DNA of 5,479 nucleotides, from the NCBI GenBank assembly GCA_007125835.1, contig SLCJ01000071.1:1-5479 (forward strand). The letters are read 5' to 3'. The notes below the pieces were generated by a model. That model was not told the DNA's origin, ran no database searches, and saw only the letters and a program-made list of their open reading frames with translations. Positions 3,618 through 5,479 of the stretch are shown here, piece by piece. The DNA comes from Verrucomicrobiales bacterium (GTDB taxonomy: Bacteria > Verrucomicrobiota > Verrucomicrobiia > Verrucomicrobiales > SLCJ01). Made by a program: the position numbers and the translations under genes. How positions within the stretch are numbered: the first letter of the stretch is position 1; each line of letters begins with the position of its first letter.

Positions 3618-5479
3618 TCAAAGGGTGAATGCCTCGGCAACCAAGCGGGCTTGCTCTTTGTTATGGATCGATTTGGCACCCACCGCCGTGCTTGCGCTGG
3701 CCACGCGCCCGGAGTAGCCCAGACGGCGCTTGCCGAGATCGCCGAGGAGGAAACGCATGTGCAGCCACGCCCCCATGTTAGCCGGTTCCTCCTGGCACCA
3801 CAGCCAGCGGGCATCGCCATAGGGTTCGGTGAGTTTGGCAGCGAGGTCGCGGTGGAACGGGTAAAGCTGTTCCACGCGGATGATCGCCGTATCGGTGATC
3901 TTCTTCTCCTTCCGGAAAGCTACCAGATCGTAGTAAACCTTGCCCGAGCAGAAAACGACCCGCTTGACGTCGCCGGGTTCCGGCGCGCTGGGATCGGCAA
4001 GAAACTCCTGAAAATGTGTGCCGGACGCAAAATCATCCTCGAAAGACACACACTCGGGATGGCGCAGCAGGCTTTTCGGCGTCATCACGATCAATGGCTT
4101 GCGGAGTTTTCGCAGCGCCTGCCGCCGGAGCAGGTGGAAATACTGCGCCGGCGTGGTCGGATTGGCCACGATCATGTTATCCTGCGCGCAGAGCTGCAGA
4201 TACCTTTCCAGACGGGCGCTGGAGTGTTCGGGCCCCATTCCCTCGTAGCCATGCGGCAGCAACAAGGTCACATTGCAGGGCTGCTGCCATTTGCTTTCCG
4301 CCGAGCTGATGAACTGATCGATGACCACCTGCGCGCCATTGGCAAAGTCGCCGAACTGCGCCTCCCACATCACAAGGTCATCCGGAGCCAACGCGGAATA
4401 TCCATATTCGAAGCCGAGCACCGCCGCCTCCGAGAGCAAACTGTTGTAGATCCGGAACGAGGCCTGCCCCTCGCGGATGTGCTTGAGCGGAAACCAGCGC
4501 CTGCGTGTCTCCGCATCGTACATCACCGCATGGCGCTGGCTGAACGTGCCGCGGCGGCAATCTTGGCCCGAAAGCCGCACCCCGTGCCCTTCCACCACCA
4601 GCGCCGCCCAGGCAAGTGCCTCGGCATGCGCCCAATCAAATGGTCCCCCTTTCTCCGTGGCCTTTTCCCGCACCGGGAGGAACCGCTTTGCGAGCGTTGG
4701 GTTCATTCGGAACCCATCCGGCACCGCCACCAGGCGCCTGCCGTATTCGCGTAGTTCCCCTTTGTCCACTCCGGTATCCACCACCTCGTGCTCGTAGGGA
4801 GGCTGCTCGAAACTGGTCGATCCGCTGAAGGCGTCGATTTTGCCTTCTTTCTCGTATTCGCGCATCGTCGAATAACCCTCCTCCAGACGCCCCATGATCG
4901 AGGCCTCGATCTCACGCGCACGCTCTTCCGGCACGTCACCGTGCTCGGCCATGGCCTTGCGGAACAAATCGGCCACCGGGGGATGGGCGGAAATTTTGCG
5001 CGCCACCTGTGGTTGGGTGAAGGCCGCTTGGTCCGCCTCGTTGTGGCCCTGCCGGCGGTAACAAACCATATCGATCACCACATCGCGCCCAAAACGCTGG
5101 CGGTATTCCAAGGCCAGTGCCGCGGCAAACATCACCTCGAGGGGCTTGTCGCCATTCACGTGGATCACTGGCGCGTCGATCATCTTCGCCACATCGGTGC
5201 AGTAGTGCGACGAGCGGGCGTCGGCCGGCAGGGTCGTGAAGCCGATCTGGTTGTTGATGATCAGGTGGATCGTGCCGCCGGTGCGGTAACCCTTGAGCTG
5301 CGAGAAATTCAACACCTCGGCCACCGTGCCTTGACCCGCAAAAGAGGCATCGCCGTGTATCAGCACCGGAAGCACTCCCGAACGTTTCTCCCGGTCACCT
5401 GCCTGGCGCTGCCTCGCGCGCGCCATGCCAAGCACCACGGGATTCACCGCCTCCAGGTGGCTGGGGTTGGCCGCGAGCA
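3618..5479 (-). CDS. sucA: 2-oxoglutarate dehydrogenase E1 component (N-terminus outside window)
   Basis: Thiamine diphosphate-dependent E1 of the 2-oxoglutarate dehydrogenase complex; it decarboxylates 2-oxoglutarate and succinylates the lipoyl group of SucB. The frame is open to the right edge and begins with LAANPSHLEAVNPVV, a family signature, so the GTG at 5447 is an internal valine. About 619 residues are present; the E. coli protein has about 930, so roughly the N-terminal third is missing. The ThDP/Mg motif runs from HGDASFAGQG (about 5357-5328) to NNQIGFTT (about 5255-5232). YRRQGHNEAD follows. The pyrimidine-type transketolase domain has FEYGYS (about 4394-4414) and DQFISSAESKW, then LPHGYEGMGPEHSSAR (about 4212-4259). 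The C-terminal part includes RVEQLYPFH and WCQEEPANMGAW. The frame is intact and no conserved motif is missing in the visible part. It stops at a TGA (3618-3620), followed by sucB. Confidence 0.97.
   Translation of the reverse strand, partial: LAANPSHLEAVNPVVLGMARARQRQAGDREKRSGVLPVLIHGDASFAGQGTVAEVLNFSQLKGYRTGGTIHLIINNQIGFTTLPADARSSHYCTDVAKMIDAPVIHVNGDKPLEVMFAAALALEYRQRFGRDVVIDMVCYRRQGHNEADQAAFTQPQVARKISAHPPVADLFRKAMAEHGDVPEERAREIEASIMGRLEEGYSTMREYEKEGKIDAFSGSTSFEQPPYEHEVVDTGVDKGELREYGRRLVAVPDGFRMNPTLAKRFLPVREKATEKGGPFDWAHAEALAWAALVVEGHGVRLSGQDCRRGTFSQRHAVMYDAETRRRWFPLKHIREGQASFRIYNSLLSEAAVLGFEYGYSALAPDDLVMWEAQFGDFANGAQVVIDQFISSAESKWQQPCNVTLLLPHGYEGMGPEHSSARLERYLQLCAQDNMIVANPTTPAQYFHLLRRQALRKLRKPLIVMTPKSLLRHPECVSFEDDFASGTHFQEFLADPSAPEPGDVKRVVFCSGKVYYDLVAFRKEKKITDTAIIRVEQLYPFHRDLAAKLTEPYGDARWLWCQEEPANMGAWLHMRFLLGDLGKRRLGYSGRVASASTAVGAKSIHNKEQARLVAEAFTL

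Noticed and set aside
3555..4754. 399-codon plus-strand open frame antisense to sucA
   Set aside because: It lies wholly opposite conserved sucA coding sequence and has no recognisable domain; long antisense frames are expected in GC-rich genes.

Overview
The window is a piece of a GC-rich bacterial chromosome with two convergent blocks of housekeeping genes and a long, repeat-filled, apparently non-coding junction between them. On the plus strand, positions 1-969 hold the C-terminal two thirds of a dimeric-type (class IIA) glycyl-tRNA synthetase. On the minus strand lies sucA-sucB, encoding the E1 and E2 components of the 2-oxoglutarate dehydrogenase complex of the TCA cycle. sucA is cut by the right edge of the window (about 619 C-terminal residues present). 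sucB is complete (415 aa).

The 1.32-kb junction (970-2289) has no convincing gene. It is a patchwork of different palindromic or repeated elements: a three-hairpin module with CCTTTCAGG-type loops (1073-1154), an ATCGNN hexamer microsatellite (1269-1298), two copies of a 28-bp imperfect direct repeat (1221 and 1496), a perfect 8-bp stem hairpin (1418-1437), a compound palindrome with CCCAACGGG hairpins (1604-1718, possibly to 1760), a MITE-like 147-bp element with about 37-bp imperfect terminal inverted repeats (1772-1918), a nested hairpin (1938-1979), a possible dispersed repeat (about 2053-2151), and a tandem repeat that includes the sucB stop codon (2231-2292). Short open frames crossing this region are built from the repeats and are not accepted as genes.

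The organism is most likely a member of the Verrucomicrobiota or a related PVC-group bacterium. This is an inference. It rests on my recollection that intergenic elements of this look, and the spurious peptides they encode, are common in such genomes, together with high GC and Thermus/eukaryote-like dimeric GlyRS. No database search was possible.

SucA decarboxylates 2-oxoglutarate with thiamine diphosphate and reductively succinylates the lipoyl group on SucB. SucB passes the succinyl group to CoA, and an E3 (lipoamide dehydrogenase, not in this window) reoxidises the lipoyl group. The main protein-level surprise is that SucB has no recognisable peripheral subunit-binding domain. A roughly 107-residue, highly charged Lys/Glu-rich linker joins its lipoyl and catalytic domains directly, as in the animal mitochondrial E2. 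A second oddity is an apparent extra segment of roughly 40-45 residues in the catalytic domain of GlyRS. GlyRS has no functional link to sucAB; the two blocks simply converge on the repeat cluster.
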